64,000 bases of DNA from Closterium sp. Naga37s-1 (lineage: Eukaryota > Streptophyta > Zygnematophyceae > Desmidiales > Closteriaceae). Location of the stretch: NCBI GenBank assembly GCA_947471745.1, contig CANJKZ010000504.1:181001-245000 (forward strand), read 5' to 3'. Shown in pieces: positions 60,409-64,000 of this stretch; the first letter of the stretch is position 1; each line of letters starts with the position of its first letter. A program made the translations under genes and the position numbers. Below the pieces are notes generated by a model. That model saw only the letters and a list, made by a program, of their open reading frames with translations, did not search any database and was not told the DNA's origin.

Positions 60409-63282
60409 CTAGAGAGTCCTGTTCATCCTTTCTGCTACGCCTTGCTGTTGGTGGGCGTAGGGGAGAGAGATGAGCCGCTTGTTTCCTCTCTCTGCCAAGT
60501 ACTGCTTGAACCTCTGTGAGGTGTTTTCTCCCCCCCCGTCAGACTGGAAACTCTTTAGCTTAACTCCTGATTCCCAATCTGCTACTGGGAGCCAGGCAAC
60601 GAAGGCTTCGAAGGCCATATCGCGGCTTGGAAGGTTGAGGTGCCAGACATAGCGAGTGGCGGCGTCGATGAACGTGATGGTGTAGCTGTATGCTCCTTGT
60701 CCAGGTTCGCGATTGTAGAGGATGTCGCTGTACACTTTCTCCAGAGGCGCGTAATTTGGGGCACTATGATTGTGGTGGGATACAAATGGCTGATGCGGTA
60801 AGTCGGCTTCGGGGCAGGTAAAGCATGTTCCGCGGGCTCGTCGAAGTTCGCTTCCGTCGGTTAGAAGCAGTGCGTCTTTGTCGAGCACACCCGCTCTGAT
60901 AGTGTTAATTATCACCGTGTTGCTTGGATGTCCCATTCGTGCATGCCATATATCTTCGCCGGCGCGATGTCCGGGTGAGCGCCTGTAAACATCGGAGTTT
61001 GAGTAGAAGCCGGCGGTGAAGTTGGCGCTTCGGTGAACTTCTCGTTGAACAGGAGCCAGTTGTTGCGCAGGTGTTGGAGGAGTGTCGTCGTCGAAGATCG
61101 GTGCCGTTGAGGGACCAGCGTGTGGTGTCGGTGTTGTCTCTGCTGCTGTCGGTGTTGTTTCTGCTGCTGCCGGTGTTGTCTCTGCTGCTGCCGGTATTGT
61201 TTCTGCTGCTGCCGGTGTTGTCTCTGCTGCTGCTGGTGTTGTTTGTGCTGCTGCCGACGTTGTTTCTACTGCTGCCGATGTTGTCTCTGCTGCTGCCGTG
61301 TGTTGAATTGTTGATAATGCCCTTGTTCTTTCTGCCTCAGGTATAGTGTGCGAATACCAGAAGCCGCTCGGACTGAAGTCGGGATCAAGATCCGGCGGGT
61401 GTGTCCAGGTGGTTAAGTTGACGATGGCGTCGCTGTCGGCGGTGCCTAAGTCCGGAACGAAGTCGAGGACGAAGACGTTGTTCTTCAACACCGCCTTCCC
61501 GATGTAGAGTCCGCCTCTCTTGTGGTACAGCTTGAATTCTTGGATGGTGCTGTCTTCTTCGAGGTGAATGCCTTTCGCCATCAGCTGACTAACACTGAGC
61601 AAGTTGTAGCCGAGTCCCTCCGCGATTAAAACTTTTGACATCTGCAGTATAACGATCGTCTCCCGTGACTGAAGTTGAACTACGCCTTGTCGTCTTGTGC
61701 GCAGGTTCTGGTTGTTGGCGACGGTGATGACGACTTAACGTTGGAGTTGATGTTCTCGTTGGACGAAGCGACCCGAGGAGCACATGTGTTGTCCGCAGCA
61801 ACTATCCAAGAACCAGGTGTCTTTCTCAGACAGCTCGCTTTGGGCGATAGCTGCGTACGTTGGGTTCGGCTGAAGTGACTCACGGCGAGGGGTGATGTTG
61901 TCGAGTTGCTCTTCCGGTGAGTAATGCGGTGGTGACTCGGTGATGCAGGAGTCGGTCAATTTCGCCATGCAGCTGACGATATTTCTTGCTCCTTGTGCAG
62001 ATTGTGTTGGCAGTGCTGTTGAAGACTGCGGCTGGCTTGTGGGGTGCGCCTGTGTGGACGCTACCTGACTGCTTGAAGGGCAAAGTTGACGTTGTGGCGG
62101 CGTTGATTGCTGTCGATTCGGGCAGTGTGTGCGTGGGTGCCCTGACGTCTTGCAGAGATGACAAAATGGAGGTACGAGTTTTTGTTGATGCCGGTTGTTG
62201 TTGTTGTTGTAGCGCCGTTGAGTGTGGAAAGCGAATTCGAGTACTGATGTTTTCTTCTTGTGCCGCTCCTCTTGCAGGTCCATGTCTTGCTGCTCAGCGT
62301 GAATTTCGGCGCAGAGTGCTGCTTCGGAGATCTTCCCGTGAGCTCGGAGTATGGCGCGAGTGGAGCGCCAGTGAGGACCAAGACCGCCAATAACAACTGT
62401 GACGAAGGCGTCTTCCGATATCGACCCTCCACAGCGAAGGAGTTTGTCGCGCAATTCGCGACAACGACTGATATACGCCATCCCCTTTTCGCCCGGTTTC
62501 ATTTCTACTGTTGTCAGTTGTGCCATTAACCGACTCTGATTAACGATGTTTGTTGCCTGATACAGGTTCTTCAAGTGGTTGTATGCGAGCTCGGCGGAGT
62601 TCCCGTATCCCCGGTAAGACCAAATGTTCTGCTGCTGATTTGGAGTTATGTTCCTCAGTAGGATTGTATATGCCATCATTGACTGATATGTTTACTGCTG
62701 CTTGTTGTATTGCGTTCCGTGTGTTGGATATGGCAGGGACCCGTCGAAGAATCCAAGGATCTGCGCGCCTTCCATCATCAGCTCGAATGCAAAAGACCAG
62801 GTAAAGAAGTATTTTACGTCGAATGGTCTTGACGTGTGCAACTTTAAGACGTGCGCGAATTGTGACTGAACTTGAAGTGCGTCCAGTGTGCTTTCTTGTC
62901 CAGGTGAATGTTGTTGACGCGGCATAAAGCTGATGGAGCCGCGCTGTGGCTCGTACGGAGCGAAGGTAGGCTGCTGCTGCTGATTTCCGCGCGCGTAGGA
63001 TGAGCCGTCGAGACTCATGGGCATCACGTCATTGTTGTTGTTGCTGTTGTTTGACTGCGCAGGTGCCGATTGCTGGTGTTGCTCGTAGAAGGACATGAAG
63101 GAGAAGAATTTCTCCATCATGCTTGGGTCGAAGGCTGCAGGTTGATTCGCAGGAGTTTCAGTGGACCCTGCTGCTGGTCTTGTTGCCGTGCCCTCCTTTG
63201 TCTGTAAGCCAGAGGCAGGAGGTGGAGTAGGAGTAGTGCCGGGAGAGCCATTAGAGGAGCTTCTCTCCTTGTGAGTAGCCAT
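60409..63282 (-). pseudogene. Cop-H Gag-protease-integrase
   Basis: One frame with three in-frame stops (62692, 61735, 60409). Gag from an ATG at 63282 (MATHKERSSSNGSPGT) through Asn/Gln-rich DNA and FAFELMMEGAQILGFFDG to NSAELAYNHLKNLYQATNIVNQSRLMAQLTTVEMKPGEKGMAYISRCRELRDKL (UBN2) and CHLCKTSGHPRTHC (CCHC). Protease remnant FLDSCCGQHMCSS. Then SKVLIAEGLGYNLLSVSQL, WHARMGHPS, integrase YSDILYNREPGQGAYSYTITFIDAATRYVWHL, FQSDGGGENTSQRFKQYL and PYAHQQQGVAERMNRTL. A 21-bp tandem repeat (61130-61305) encodes ETTPAAA units. Confidence 0.9.
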
Positions 63283-63343
63283 GCCTTCTGATGTTGTAGG
63301 TGACGTTGGAATAGTTGAGTTTGCCTTGACCGCTCTGATAACA

Positions 63344-63795
63344 TGTTGGGTTGATAAAGGCCCTTAGGATCTTTGCAGGACTAAATTCTAGATATGAACA
63401 ATTTAATAGCGGAAGCGTTTAATGATAAGTTTTGAACCACCTTGCGAAGGTATGTGAGGGCAAAGTAGATTGATTAAAATAAGGAAGTACAAGGTTTTTA
63501 TAAGAGCACAAGGAATACGAAGAGATACAACTAACTGTTTTACTGTTGCTGTTGCGGTTCGATACAGTGACGACTCGGGCAACTGCTCAATAACGAGTCA
63601 GTTGTTTGTCCTTGCTGTCGCGCTATATTTGTCAGGTCAAAGGTCGCTGACCTTTGACTTTCGCGTAACCTCCAGCAGTTGCTTTTCTTCTCAACCTCCA
63701 AGTGTTGACTCGCCGATGCTCCGTTGTGCTTCGCCTCGTTTATGACTTAGTGTTTCGACACACAACAGAAGCGCTTAAATTACTTGTTTTCAACA
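63344..63795 (-). repeat. Cop-H 5' LTR
   Basis: 452 bp. On plus it starts TGTTGGGTTGATAAAGG and ends TTTTCAACA. Partial relatives are at 27683-28321 and 56504-56607. Short direct and inverted pieces include GGTCAAAGGTCGCTGACCTTTGAC (AAAGGTC/GACCTTT). Confidence 0.92.
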
Positions 63796-64000
63796 GCTTT
63801 TTCCTATGAGAAGACACCCCCCTTTTTTTCCCTGTATTTTTAGATCTACCCTAGGGTGTTATGTCCGGGAGAATACGGTAAGCAGGGAAACCGGTTTGGT
63901 GCCAAAGTTATGCTACCAACAATTTGTATCAGCTTTTCGAAATTCTCATGTACCAGCAATTTGTTTTGCAATTGCTGCACAGGCAAAATGGGAATCTGTC
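63796..64000. other. Flank to the right of Cop-H, unassigned
   Basis: 205 bases without recognisable gene or repeat. They end at the window border. Confidence 0.5.

Larger units (their letters stand above)
56504..63795 (-). mobile_element. Cop-H: copia of a second lineage, with NA-2 inside
   Basis: The right (5') LTR is 63344-63795 (452 bp, TGTTGGG...TTTCAACA). The left LTR is only the last 104 bp (56504-56607). The PBS complement GCTCTGATAACA (63332-63343) corresponds to tRNA-Met with a change. The PPT is AAGCGAAGGGGAG (minus, beside 56607). Codon use and proteins (canonical CCHC, no poly-Gly) differ from Cop-B. At least five nonsense or frame breaks. Confidence 0.92.

Overview
The window is nuclear DNA of a green-lineage eukaryote and is almost entirely a nested pile of LTR retrotransposons. 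All recognisable priming sites match the 3' end of plant initiator tRNA-Met. The elements are Ty1/copia and Ty3/gypsy (two with a chromodomain), and the only host gene looks like a plant-type multi-exon type II membrane O-fucosyltransferase-like protein. The GC-rich, low-complexity style (poly-Gly, GGAEP repeats, poly-Gln) and a gypsy element carrying a DNA cytosine methyltransferase suggest a streptophyte alga, perhaps a zygnematophyte such as Closterium. The genus is inference only.

Layout. 1-2952: 3' half of copia Cop-A. 2953-16614: gypsy Gyp-1 (minus strand), whose gag-PR is followed by a DNMT3/DRM-like cytosine methyltransferase and then RT-RNase H-integrase. It is interrupted inside methyltransferase motif X by the complete copia Cop-B (6069-13459, TSD GGCTC, identical LTRs). 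17371-24150: older copia Cop-C (minus, TSD TCAAC). 24290-24465: tRNA-derived SINE with a 15-bp TSD. 24552-27331: truncated copia Cop-D. 27606-28321: foldback DNA and a decayed copia LTR carrying a solo LTR and a 156-bp Tourist-like MITE. 29044-34185: host gene (minus). 35482-36797: 3' end of chromovirus Gyp-3, fused to an old copia (Cop-F). Cop-F is split by the complete copia Cop-G (37623-44920, TSD GCTTC, identical LTRs), by chromovirus Gyp-2 (45081-53050) and by a solo LTR (53101-53320). Gyp-2 in turn carries a chimeric insertion (50014-52079, TSD CCACG) made of the 5' end of a copia joined head-on to a TRIM. 54390-56503: 5' end of gypsy Gyp-4 with a 1.5-kb non-autonomous element NA-1 inside (TSD GTTTT). 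56504-63795: copia Cop-H (minus), with non-autonomous NA-2 (TSD GTAAT) inside its RT.

How the parts fit. Cop-A, B, C, D, E, G and the non-autonomous NA-1 and NA-2 form one superfamily: short LTRs (109-238 bp), GC-rich tandem repeats in the 5' leader, and often the same polypurine tract. Six of them share an undescribed-looking tetraloop hairpin just 3' of the primer-binding site. NA-1 and NA-2 keep only LTRs, PBS, leader repeats and PPT, so they are presumably mobilised in trans. The strongest leads are the methyltransferase-bearing gypsy element, the chimeric insertion with ends from two different elements, and the conserved post-PBS hairpin.
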